From Emergencia timonensis (GTDB lineage Bacteria > Bacillota > Clostridia > Peptostreptococcales > Anaerovoracaceae): DNA of 64,000 nucleotides. Below are positions 16,063 to 24,951 of the stretch, in pieces. The notes under the pieces are model-generated. The model saw only the letters and a list, made by a program, of their open reading frames with translations. It searched no databases and had not been told where the DNA came from. The first letter of the stretch is position 1. Every line of letters begins with the position of its first letter. Position numbers and translations under genes: made by a program. The stretch is from positions 620,001 to 684,000 of the forward strand of contig NZ_FLKM01000008.1 of the NCBI RefSeq assembly GCF_900086585.1. The letters run 5' to 3'.

Positions 16063-16563
16063 ATGCAGGAAGAAGTGGAAAACAGGACTTTAACGCTGGT
16101 TGTCAGCGGAACAAAGTTCACCGGTCGGCTGCTCAAAGCCGCCATCAGCAAGTACATGGCCCACTGCAAGGAAAAGAAGCTGCAAAAGAAAAGAAGCCGT
16201 GATGCTCCTGTGACACCCCACGGAAAACAGACCGTCAAGCAGCTCATTGGTCAGAATCAGGGGATCTCCAATATCGAGATCACAGACCCTTCCATCAAGG
16301 AATTTGAGAAGATCGCCCGGAAATATGGTGTGGATTATGCGGTGAAGAAAGACCGCAGCAGCTCCCCACCCAAGTACCTGATCTTTTTCAAAGGCCGTGA
16401 CGCCGATGCGCTGACCGCTGCATTTACCGAGTACACCAGCAAAAAGGTCAAGAAGGCCGAGAAAACGGAACGCCCGTCTGTGCTGGCAAAACTCAGTCAG
16501 TTCAAAGAGATGGTCAAAAATGCCGTGGTGGACCGCACCAAGCGAAAGGAGCTGGAACGATGA
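16063..16563 (+). CDS. pcfB: PcfB family protein (DUF3801)
   Basis: 166 residues. Conserved features are TLTLVVSGTKFTGRLLKAAI near the N-terminus and the central SNIEITDPSIKEFEKIARKY; the C-terminus is strongly basic. PcfB from pCF10 binds the relaxosome and links it to the coupling protein PcfC. The start at 16063 is 8 bases after AAAGGAGG; the ATG at 16057 is too close. It overlaps the coupling-protein gene by 4 bases (ATGA), matching a functional pair. Confidence 0.85.
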   Translation: MQEEVENRTLTLVVSGTKFTGRLLKAAISKYMAHCKEKKLQKKRSRDAPVTPHGKQTVKQLIGQNQGISNIEITDPSIKEFEKIARKYGVDYAVKKDRSSSPPKYLIFFKGRDADALTAAFTEYTSKKVKKAEKTERPSVLAKLSQFKEMVKNAVVDRTKRKELER

Positions 16564-17043
16564 AAAAGCAGTTTGACACCAAAAAGCTCGTTTTGCTGAA
16601 CCTGCCCTATCTCCTGATGGGGCTGTTTGCTACCAACTTCGGGGAGGCATGGCGATTGGCTCAGGGGGCAAATGCTTCAGAGAAATTCCTTTCTCTGTTT
16701 GCTGTCCTGCCTGGGGCGCTGCAAAGCTTCTGGCCCAGCCTGCACCCGTTGGATCTGCTGGTGGGGCTGTGCTGCGGTGCTGGCCTGCGTCTGGCGGTGT
16801 ACCTCAAAAGTAAAAACGCCAAGAAGTACCGTCACGGTATGGAGTATGGCTCTGCCCGTTGGGGGACCCGTGAGGATATTGCTCCCTACATCGACCCGGT
16901 GTTCCAGAACAATGTCATTCTCACAAAAACCGAAAGCCTGACCATGAACAGCCGACCCAAGGACCCAAAGACCGCCAGAAACAAAAATGTGCTGGTGATC
17001 GGCGGCTCCGGTTCCGGTAAGACCCGCTTCTGGCTCAAACCGA
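16560..17043 (+). CDS. virD4: VirD4/TraG coupling ATPase, 5' exon (split by group II intron 1)
   Basis: The first 161 codons plus one base of the type IV coupling protein. Two membrane segments lie in residues 10-95 and Walker A GGSGSGKT at about 148-155. The exon stops right after codons for FWLKP, at base A17043; GTGCG, the group II intron 5' consensus, follows. Without splicing, translation would run seven codons into the intron (SAPVRAV) and stop. Joined to the exon at 19547 the codon AAT is restored and the protein is 609 residues, the normal size for the CD1115-type VirD4. It pumps the relaxosome DNA into the transfer channel at the inner membrane. Confidence 0.88.
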
Positions 17044-17625
17044 GTGCGCCCGTAAGGGCGGTATAAATCCTACCTTGAGCAAGTAGTAGGTAAAAGTATC
17101 AAGCGGCATTGTGCCGCAACCTATCATTCCCCGTCTTACCCCAAAAGGGAAACCGGAGGGCGACCATAGCATGACGGAGGACACGGGGCGCTGAAGCCTC
17201 AGAAGCGCCGGCGTGACGGAATGAAAATCCACGTATGAGGATGGAAGCTAGACTGCTTGAATGACAGCCTGAAATCGGGACCAAGAGCGTACCCCTGACG
17301 TAGAGAGGTTGTACTCGTCAGTGTTCCTGACAGTCGCATTGTTTGGCTATGCGGCTGCTGATACTCGGAGCAGGTTCAGCCACGGGAAAGTGGAAAAAGG
17401 CGAACGTCACATACCGACAACGTGGAACGCTTGTTTATACCGTACTAAACGGGGATTGCCTAAAGTGAAATGCCGAAAGGCTATGAAAACGCTGAAATGC
17501 GGGGTTCTGAATATTCACCATGGCAACAGAGTTCCCATAGTAGTCTGCGGACGGGAAAGCCGTCTACATGGCAAAGGGGAACAGTGAATCATTTTCAAAA
17601 CAGAAAGGATGGTGTGTGAGACACT

Positions 17626-19443
17626 ATGAGAAATCCGATTCATGTCTTGAAAAGCCTTGAAGAAAAGGCAAGTGTAAGTAACAACAAATATGAAAGATTA
17701 TATCGCAACCTATACAATCCAGAGTTCTATCTCCTTGCATATGCGAACATTGCGAAATCGCAGGGGAGCATGACGCAGGGGGTAGACGGGCAGACGCTGG
17801 ACAACATGAGCCTGCCGAGAATTAACCGGATTATTGAATCCATACGCAACAGGACATATCAGCCAAAGCCTGCAAAAAGAAAGTACATTCCTAAAAAGAA
17901 CGGGAAACTTCGCCCGTTGGGAATCACTTCTACTGATGATAAGTTAGTGCAGGAAGTGGTCAGAATGATTCTTGAAGCAATCTATGAGCCGACATTCAGC
18001 AACAATTCACACGGTTTCAGACCAAAAAGAAGCTGTCACACGGCACTTACGCAAGTGAAGAAAAACTTCACAGGTGTTACATGGATTGTCGAGGGAGACA
18101 TTAAGGCGTGCTTTGATAACTTCGACCATCATGTGTTGGTTGAATTACTGCGGAAAAGGATTTCAGACGAGGCTTTTATCGGTCTAATCTGGAAGTTCCT
18201 GAAAGCCGGATATATGGAACAATGGCAGTACAACTGCACCTACTCCGGTGTTCCGCAGGGCAGCGGTATCAGTCCGATATGTGCAAACATCTACCTCAGC
18301 GAACTGGACAACTATATGCAGGAATACAAAGAAAAGTATGATTGCGAGCCAGAACGCAGAAGGACGACCAGAGAATACGAGCGGGCGTCCCGGAGATACA
18401 GAAAGGCACGTAAAGCGTTAATGGGCGCAGAAAAATCAACTCCTGAACTGGTAAAAGAATTTAAGGATTCCAGAAGGAAGAAGATGGATCAGCACTATTA
18501 CAATCCGTTTGAGGAGGGCTTCAAGAAAATCCAGTACAACCGTTACGCCGATGATTTTGTAATTGGCGTTATCGGCTCCAAAAAGGACGCAGAAAAAATC
18601 AAGGAAGATGTAAAAATCTTTCTCCAAGAAAAACTGCATTTGGAAATGTCCGAGGAAAAGACGAAAGTCACCCATTCCAGTAAGCCGGTACGCTATCTGG
18701 GGTACGATTTCAAAGTAATCCATTCCAAGAACATGAAGCGTTGTAAAAACGGCGACATGAAACGGGTGTGGTATGGAAAAGTATTCCTGTATATGCCGAA
18801 AGAAAAATGGATTAAAAAAGCGATGGAACGGGGAGCGATACAGGTGAAACGCAACAATGACACAGGCAAAGAAATGTGGCGGCCTATGCCAAGGAAAGAC
18901 CTGATGAACCGCAGCGATGCAGAGATTGTGTCTACTTTCAATTCCGAAATTCGAGGGTTATATAACTTCTATCGGATAGCAGAAAACGTAGGCGCATTGC
19001 ACAAGTATTACTACATGGTGCGGTACAGCATGTTAAAAACTCTGGCAGGAAAGCACAGAACGAATGTCAGTGTTATTAAGAAGCGGCACATGGTAAACGG
19101 AGTACTGAGAATCCCATACGATACAACTAAGGGACGTAAATACTGCGAATTTTACCATGATGGATTCAGAAAGCACAGCGACGGCTATGACAATGTGGCA
19201 GACGTTATGCCGAGTTATAGGAAATATGACAGCAGGCACACGATAGTAAACCGCATAAAGGCCGGAGTATGCGAGATTTGCGGGGAACATGCAGACTATT
19301 TATGTATGCACCACGTAAGAACGCTGAAATCGCTGAAAGGCAGGGATATATTTGAGCAGAAAATGCTGAAAATGAGAAGAAAATCTCTGGCTCTCTGCCC
19401 TGACTGCTTTGAACTCTTACACGAAACCAAAGAATCAAGGTGA
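17626..19443 (+). CDS. ltrA: Group II intron-encoded reverse transcriptase/maturase with HNH domain (intron 1)
   Basis: 605 residues. The reverse transcriptase domain shows RPLGITSTDDKLVQEV, GVPQGSGISPICANIYL and the active site YADD (307-310). Domain X (maturase) follows around 400-500. The C-terminus is an HNH endonuclease with CEIC (549-552), MHHV and CPDC. The protein helps the intron RNA fold and splice, then carries out target-primed reverse transcription at new sites. It is complete, with all catalytic residues visible. It is clearly different from the maturase of intron 2. Confidence 0.92.
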   Translation: MRNPIHVLKSLEEKASVSNNKYERLYRNLYNPEFYLLAYANIAKSQGSMTQGVDGQTLDNMSLPRINRIIESIRNRTYQPKPAKRKYIPKKNGKLRPLGITSTDDKLVQEVVRMILEAIYEPTFSNNSHGFRPKRSCHTALTQVKKNFTGVTWIVEGDIKACFDNFDHHVLVELLRKRISDEAFIGLIWKFLKAGYMEQWQYNCTYSGVPQGSGISPICANIYLSELDNYMQEYKEKYDCEPERRRTTREYERASRRYRKARKALMGAEKSTPELVKEFKDSRRKKMDQHYYNPFEEGFKKIQYNRYADDFVIGVIGSKKDAEKIKEDVKIFLQEKLHLEMSEEKTKVTHSSKPVRYLGYDFKVIHSKNMKRCKNGDMKRVWYGKVFLYMPKEKWIKKAMERGAIQVKRNNDTGKEMWRPMPRKDLMNRSDAEIVSTFNSEIRGLYNFYRIAENVGALHKYYYMVRYSMLKTLAGKHRTNVSVIKKRHMVNGVLRIPYDTTKGRKYCEFYHDGFRKHSDGYDNVADVMPSYRKYDSRHTIVNRIKAGVCEICGEHADYLCMHHVRTLKSLKGRDIFEQKMLKMRRKSLALCPDCFELLHETKESR

Positions 19444-19451
19444 TTCATGGA

Positions 19452-19485
19452 AAGCCGGATACGCTGAGAGGTGTACGTCCGGTTT
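19452..19485 (+). ncRNA. Domain V of group II intron 1
   Basis: 34 bases: lower stem AAGCCGGA / TCCGGTTT, 2-base CG bulge, upper stem TACGCT / GGTGTA and a GAGA tetraloop. The catalytic triad is AGC. Domain VI follows to 19546. Confidence 0.88.
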
Positions 19486-19546
19486 GGGAGGCGGCTCCCT
19501 GAAACCTACTGATGAAAGTCAGCAAGGCGCAGGGTGCCTACCTCAT

Positions 19547-20892
19547 ATTTGATGCAGATGCACAGTTCTTATGTGGTCACAGACCCGAAGGGAACCATTT
19601 TGGTGGAGTGCGGGAAAATGCTCCAAAGGGGCGCACCCAAACTGGGAAAGGACGGAAAGCCCATGAAGGATAAGCACGGCAAGGTCATTTATGAGCCATA
19701 CCGCATCAAGGTCCTAAATACCATCAACTTCCGAAAATCAATGCACTATAACCCTTTCGCCTATATCCATAGCGAAAAGGACATCTTGAAGCTGGTCACA
19801 ACGCTGATCGCCAATACCAAAGGCGAAGGCAAGGCCGGAGACGATTTTTGGGTAAAAGCAGAAACGCTGTTGTACTGCGCGCTTATTGGCTATATCCACT
19901 ATGAGGCTCCGGTGGAGGAGCAGAACTTCTCCACCCTCATTGAGTTCATCAACGCCATGGAAGTCCGGGAGGATGACGAGGAGTTCAAAAACCCCGTAGA
20001 CCTGATGTTTGACGCATTGGAAGCCGAGAAGCCAAACCACTTTGCGGTGCGCCAGTATAAGAAATATAAGCTGGCCGCTGGAAAAACAGCCAAGTCGATC
20101 CTGATTTCCTGTGGTGCGCGCCTTGCGGTATTCGACATTGCAGAGCTGCGTGAGGTCACGGCCTATGATGAGCTGGAGCTGGACACTCTGGGAGACCGGA
20201 AAACTGCCCTGTTCCTCATCATGAGTGATACTGACGATAGCTTCAACTTCCTTATTTCCATGTGCTATACCCAACTTTTCAACCTGCTCTGCGAAAAAGC
20301 CGACGATGTGTATGGCGGCAGGCTCCCAGTCCATGTGCGCTGTCTCATTGATGAAGCCGCCAATATCGGGCAGATTCCTCGTCTGGAAAAACTGGTGGCC
20401 ACTATCCGAAGCCGTGAGATCTCCGCCTGTCTGGTGTTGCAGGCGCAGAGTCAGCTCAAGGCGCTCTATAAGGATAATGCGGATACCATCATCGGCAACA
20501 TGGATACTTCCATCTTCCTGGGCGGTAAGGAGCCAACCACCCTCAAGGAGCTGGCTGCCGTGCTGGGCAAGGAAACCATCGACACCTACAACACCGGAGA
20601 GAGCCGTGGCCGGGAAACCTCCCACTCTCTCAACTATCAAAAATTGGGGAAAGAGCTGATGAGCCAGGATGAGCTTGCGACGATGGACGGAAACAAGTGC
20701 ATCCTCCAGCTGCGTGGCGTGCGTCCTTTCCTTTCGGATAAGTACGACATTACCAAGCACCCCAATTTCAAGTACACTGCCGACGCCGATGACAAGAACG
20801 CTTTTGACATTGAAGCATTCCTGTCCGCAAGGCTGAAACTCAAGCCCAATGAGGTCTGCGATGTATATGAAGTAGACACAAAGGGCGCTTAA
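19547..20892 (+). CDS. virD4: VirD4/TraG coupling ATPase, 3' exon
   Basis: Continues the coupling protein with LMQMHSSYVVTDPKG and runs to the C-terminus. It contains the conserved NPFAYIHSEKDI stretch, a Walker-B-like region VRCLIDEAANIGQIPRL (about residues 425-440 of the spliced protein) and the GNMDTSIFLGGKEPTTLKEL motif of TraG/VirD4 ATPases. Exon 2 begins at base 19547 (AT of the split AAT codon). An ATG shortly upstream, at 19534, is inside the intron and would not give the native protein. Confidence 0.88.
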
Positions 20893-21003
20893 CTTCGTTC
20901 CGCTTTTGAAAGGAGTGATCTTATCTATTCGCCGCACCTGCCCTCTACGGGCCATTGGCGTACAAAGCGGACAATCGCAAGAAAAATAATGAAAAAGGAG
21001 GAC

Positions 21004-21052
21004 AGCCGGAATCATGCCCCCAGAAACCGGGCGGCAGATTGTTCCGGCTTTT
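21004..21052 (+). terminator. Hairpin between virD4 and the Maff2 gene
   Basis: AGCCGGAA (21004-21011) and TTCCGGCT (21042-21049) followed by TTTTG. No gene is supported in the 218 bases between virD4 and Maff2. The hairpin may lower transcription into the pilin-like gene or protect the upstream mRNA. Confidence 0.5.
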
Positions 21053-21110
21053 GTATGCCTATGAAACATGACAAACCTATTTTTTAATCAGATTCCGGCT
21101 AACAAACTAT

Positions 21111-21329
21111 ATGGCATTTTTTGAACAGGCAATCACCGTTCTTCAGACCCTCGTTATCGCGCTCGGTGCCGGTCTCGGTATCTGGGGCGTTATCAACCTG
21201 CTGGAAGGTTACGGCAACGACAACCCTGGTGCAAAATCACAGGGCATGAAGCAGCTCATGGCCGGCGCTGGTGTAGCCGTAGTCGGCATGGTCCTTGTAC
21301 CTCTGCTCTCAGGGCTTTTCTCTGTCTAA
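21111..21329 (+). CDS. Maff2 family small membrane protein, pilin-like
   Basis: 72 residues, two hydrophobic segments (about 10-30 and 48-70) with a glycine-rich polar loop (LEGYGNDNPGAKSQGMKQLM) between. This is the Maff2 family of Tn1549-like ICEs, located where VirB2-like pilins are found in type IV secretion operons. It is likely a membrane channel subunit. The binding site before the ATG is weak. Confidence 0.8.
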   Translation: MAFFEQAITVLQTLVIALGAGLGIWGVINLLEGYGNDNPGAKSQGMKQLMAGAGVAVVGMVLVPLLSGLFSV

Positions 21330-21398
21330 GCGTCCCCGCATGAAATCCTTGCCGCTCCCGCAGTTTTGCGGGGGCGGCGGAAAGGAGGTTGACACCGT

Positions 21399-22268
21399 AT
21401 GGATTTCTTACTTGAAGCCCTGACAAATTGGCTGAAAGAAATGCTGGTGGGCGGTATTATGAGCAACCTTTCGGGGATGTTTGACAGCGTAAACCAACAG
21501 GTCGCGGATATATCCGTACAGGTAGGCCAGACCCCACAGGGATGGAATGGCAGTATTTTCAGTATGATTGAGAATCTGTCCAACTCCATCATGGTGCCGA
21601 TTGCAGGCGTGATCCTGGCTATCGTGATGACCGTAGACCTGATCCAGATGATCGCAGACAAGAACAACCTGCATGATGTGGACACCTGGATGATTTTCAA
21701 GTGGGTGTTCAAATCAGCCGCTGCCATCCTCATTGTCACAAACACATGGAATATCGTGATGGGCGTCTTTGATATGGCGCAGAGCGTGGTGGCACAGGCG
21801 GCAGGGATCATCGGTTCGGATGCGTCCATTGACATTTCCTCAGTTATGACCGATTTGGAACCGAGGCTGATGGAAATGGATCTGGGGCCGCTGTTCGGGC
21901 TGTGGTTCCAATCCCTCTTTATCGGCATTACCATGTGGGCGCTGTATATCTGTATCTTTATCGTCATTTATGGCCGTATGATCGAGATTTACCTTGTGAC
22001 TTCGGTGGCTCCCGTTCCAATGGCTGCCATGATGGGCAAGGAATGGGGCGGTATGGGACAGAACTACCTCCGCTCCCTGCTGGCGCTGGGCTTTCAGGCG
22101 TTTCTCATCATCGTCTGCGTGGCAATTTATGCTGTGCTGGTGCAGAACATCGCTTTGGAAGATGACATCATCATGGCGATCTGGAGCTGCGTGGGCTACA
22201 CCGTACTGCTGTGCTTTACGCTGTTCAAAACCGGCAGCCTCGCAAAATCAGTCTTTCAGGCGCATTAA
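21399..22268 (+). CDS. VirB6/TrbL-like conjugal transfer membrane protein (CD1112 family)
   Basis: 289 residues with about six membrane helices. Conserved features include a long N-terminal amphipathic part (LLEALTNWLKEMLVGGIMSN) and the cytoplasmic PVPMAAMMGKEWGGMGQNYL loop. VirB6-like proteins form the inner-membrane channel of type IV secretion systems. AAAGGAGG stands upstream of the ATG. Same strand and order as in the CD1115-CD1105 group. Confidence 0.88.
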   Translation: MDFLLEALTNWLKEMLVGGIMSNLSGMFDSVNQQVADISVQVGQTPQGWNGSIFSMIENLSNSIMVPIAGVILAIVMTVDLIQMIADKNNLHDVDTWMIFKWVFKSAAAILIVTNTWNIVMGVFDMAQSVVAQAAGIIGSDASIDISSVMTDLEPRLMEMDLGPLFGLWFQSLFIGITMWALYICIFIVIYGRMIEIYLVTSVAPVPMAAMMGKEWGGMGQNYLRSLLALGFQAFLIIVCVAIYAVLVQNIALEDDIIMAIWSCVGYTVLLCFTLFKTGSLAKSVFQAH

Positions 22269-22282
22269 AAGGAGGGTTCTGT

Positions 22283-22828
22283 ATGAAAAAATATCAAATC
22301 ATTTATGCAGATCCGCCATGGAGCTACAAAGTATATTCCAAGAAAGGATTGGGACGCAGTGCAGAAAGTCACTATCCGACTATGCGTATTGAGGATATTT
22401 GTGCGCTGCCGGTAGGTGACCTGGCAGATAAAGATTGTGCTTTGTTCTTATGGGTCACGATTCCATGTTTACTGGAAGGACTTTCTGTTCTGAGAGCATG
22501 GGGATTTACCTATAAGACAATCGGATTTGTCTGGGTAAAGCAGAATAAAAAGTCTGATAGTCTATTTTGGGGTATGGGATATTGGACGCGCTCCAATGTG
22601 GAGCTTTGTATCCTCGCAACGAAAGGGCATCCCAAGCGAGTGAACGCAGCTGTTCATCAGGTTATTGTCTCTCACATTGAAGAACATTCAAAAAAACCGC
22701 AGGAAGCCAGAGAACGCATTGTCTCATTGATGGGTGATCTCCCGCGCATAGAACTGTTTGCTCGTCAATCCACACCCGGTTGGGATGTGTGGGGAAATGA
22801 AGTGGACAGCTCTATTTCATTCCCATAA
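22283..22828 (+). CDS. MT-A70 family adenine-N6 methyltransferase
   Basis: 181 residues. The catalytic DPPW motif is at residues 10-13 (IIYADPPWSYK), and VELCILATKGHPKR and the C-terminal FARQSTPGWDVWGNE are typical of MT-A70 enzymes. These transfer a methyl group from SAM to N6 of adenine in DNA (phage and ICE members) or RNA. It probably protects element DNA from host restriction or marks it. GGAGG lies 7-8 bases before the ATG. It sits between the virB6-like gene and prgI, inside the secretion operon. Confidence 0.88.
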   Translation: MKKYQIIYADPPWSYKVYSKKGLGRSAESHYPTMRIEDICALPVGDLADKDCALFLWVTIPCLLEGLSVLRAWGFTYKTIGFVWVKQNKKSDSLFWGMGYWTRSNVELCILATKGHPKRVNAAVHQVIVSHIEEHSKKPQEARERIVSLMGDLPRIELFARQSTPGWDVWGNEVDSSISFP

Positions 22829-22842
22829 AGGAGGTGGATAAT

Positions 22843-23298
22843 ATGGCTTATGTACCCGTACCCAAAGATTTAACCAAAGTCAAAACCAAGGTCATGTTCA
22901 ATCTGACCCGAAGGCAGCTGGTCTGCTTTACCGCCGGGGCGCTTGTAGGCGTACCGCTGTTCTTTTTGCTCCGTGAGCCTGCGGGAAACAGCATGGCCGC
23001 CATGTGTATGATGCTGGTCATGATGCCCTTCTTCCTGCTGGCAATGTATGAAAAGCATGGGCAGGGCCTGGAAAAGATCGTCGGCAACATTCTCAAAGTA
23101 GCTGTGATCCGTCCCAAGCAGCGTCCCTACCAGACCAATAACTTTTATGCCGTATTAAAGCGGCAGGAAATGCTCGATAAGGAGGTGTATGACATTGTTC
23201 ACCGCAATGAAAAGCTGGCTGCGCCGTCTGCTGGGAAAACCGGAAGAAAAGACCGTGCAGCCGGTAAAGACAAAGAAAAAGCTGTCCCGCGCCGATAA
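22843..23298 (+). CDS. prgI: PrgI family conjugation protein (VirB3-like)
   Basis: 151 residues. It opens MAYVPVPKDLTKVKTKVMFN and then has two adjacent membrane helices (about residues 24-62), the PrgI/VirB3 layout; the C-terminal tail is basic. It is an inner-membrane partner of VirB4. AAAGGAGG ends 8 bases before this ATG; a GTG at 22834 overlaps the binding site and is not used. The gene overlaps the start of virB4 by 110 bases, so the products are made together. Confidence 0.82.
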   Translation: MAYVPVPKDLTKVKTKVMFNLTRRQLVCFTAGALVGVPLFFLLREPAGNSMAAMCMMLVMMPFFLLAMYEKHGQGLEKIVGNILKVAVIRPKQRPYQTNNFYAVLKRQEMLDKEVYDIVHRNEKLAAPSAGKTGRKDRAAGKDKEKAVPRR

Positions 23299-24212
23299 GA
23301 AGCAGATCGAAGCGGCCATTGCCCGCGCCAACCGCACGGACAAAAAAGGAAAATCGGCACAGGACAGTATCCCCTATGAACGGATGTGGCCGGACGGGAT
23401 CTGCCGCGTATCAGACAGCCACTACACAAAGACCATTCAGTTTCAGGACATCAACTATCAGCTCTCCCAAAATGAAGATAAGACTGCGATCTTTGAGGGC
23501 TGGTGTGATTTCCTCAATTATTTCGACAGCTCGATTCACTTCCAGCTGTCTTTTTTGAACCTTGCGGCATCGGAGGAGACCTTTGCCAACTCCATTTCCA
23601 TCCCGCCCCAGAGGGATGCCTTTGACAGTATCCGCGAGGAATACACCACGATGCTGCAAAATCAGCTGGCCAGAGGCAACAACGGTCTCATCAAAACCAA
23701 ATACCTGACCTTTGGTATCGACGCTGACAGCATCAAAGCCGCCAAGCCCCGTCTGGAGCGTATTGAGACCGATATACTCAACAACTTCAAGCGTCTTGGT
23801 GTAGCTGCCAGAACACTGGACGGTAAGGAAAGGCTTTCCCAGCTTCATGCGGTATTCCACATGGACGAACAGCTCCCATTTCAGTTTGAATGGGACTGGC
23901 TGGCTCCTTCCGGTCTGTCCACGAAAGATTTTATTGCACCAAGCTCCTTTGAGTTCCGCACCGGCAAGCAGTTCCGTATGGGCAAGAAATACGGGGCTGT
24001 TTCTTTTTTGCAGATTCTCGCACCGGAGCTGAATGACCGTCTGCTGGCTGATTTTCTGGATATGGAAAGCTCGCTCATTGTGAGTATGCACATTCAGTCG
24101 GTGGATCAGGTGAAAGCCATCAAAACGGTAAAGCGCAAGATTACCGACCTGGACCGCAGTAAGATCGAGGAACAGAAAAAAGCAGTCCGCGCAGGATACG
24201 ACATGGACATCA
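23189..24212 (+). CDS. virB4: VirB4-like conjugation ATPase, 5' exon (split by group II intron 2)
   Basis: 341 codons plus one base, the N-terminal TraE/VirB4 domain (RMWPDGICRVSDSHYTKTIQ near the start). The exon ends ...GYDMDI and base A24212, followed by GTGCGAC of the intron. Without splicing, a stop follows after a few codons (SATRS). Joined to 27017 the codon ATT is restored and the protein is 821 residues, normal for CD1110-type VirB4. Start: ATG 23189, or in-frame TTG 23195 with better spacing from AAGGAGG. Confidence 0.88.
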
Positions 24213-24951
24213 GTGCGACTCGTTCCTGAACAAAGCCTTCGTGGTTGAAGGACAAAATCAGGCATTAACAAAAGAACGAAAATTTCAAATGTTAGGAGAA
24301 CTAACAATCCGAGAGGTGGAATGATGGGGTAACGCCCTGAAACGCCCCCTTAATACTCCGACTGGCATTTCAACAGAAATGTGACTTGTCAGAAGCTCGG
24401 TGAAGTCGGCTGAGAGTAGCCGTATGGATTGCTGGATAAATACCAGCCTCACGAAAGCTGTCCAGAGGTGGACGGTGCTACCTATAGGCCGGAGGTCTAC
24501 AAAATACCCAAGGTCAGAATGTTTGAAATATGACTGACGAAAACCGCGAATGTAAGGGTCTATACCATGACGGCATAGAAATGTGCCGGTAGCGTTAATC
24601 GCTAATCAGTGTGGTGGAGTAAAAATTGATGTTATGAAACACCATAGCACGTTACAGGCGTGTTCAAGCTGACAGGCTTAAAGCGGAGACCTAAAGGTAT
24701 ATGTAAAGATAGGATTGTTGGAACGAGGAAAGGCAGTAGGCTTCCACCATTAGGAAGTAAGCAGACGAATCATATAAGCTGCTGTACTACTGCTGAAAAG
24801 CAGAGGTCGAACCGATGATGTTTTCTGCGAAAAAGAGGAAAACGGAGGAATGGCCTCAAGTCAGTCAAACAGACAACTTAGCACTTAGTCGCAATTAGGA
24901 TTGCGAGTATGACAAAAAGAAGTCACTCGCCGTAAAGGAGAGTGATGCCTG

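Larger units (their letters stand above)
17044..19546 (+). mobile_element. Group II intron 1, in virD4
   Basis: 2,503 bases beginning GTGCGCCCGTAAGGG and ending CCTACCTCAT. It is a self-splicing retroelement in the same direction as its host gene. It encodes its own maturase and has a clear domain V. Removal joins the virD4 exons in frame with phase 1 (after the first base of the AAT codon). Boundaries were set by the GUGYG 5' rule, the AY 3' rule and continuity of the VirD4 protein (WLKP-N-LMQMHSSYVV). About 580 bases upstream of the maturase gene are structured intron RNA (domains I-III) with no gene. Confidence 0.92.

Noticed and set aside
19534..19546. Start of the virD4 3' exon at the ATG 19534
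   Set aside because: These bases belong to domain VI of the intron; the family sequence begins at the AAT-TTG-ATG junction.
20893..21110. Short frame after AAAGGAGTG at about 20,910
   Set aside because: Starts with GTG, about 24 codons, no recognisable features; not enough to call a gene.
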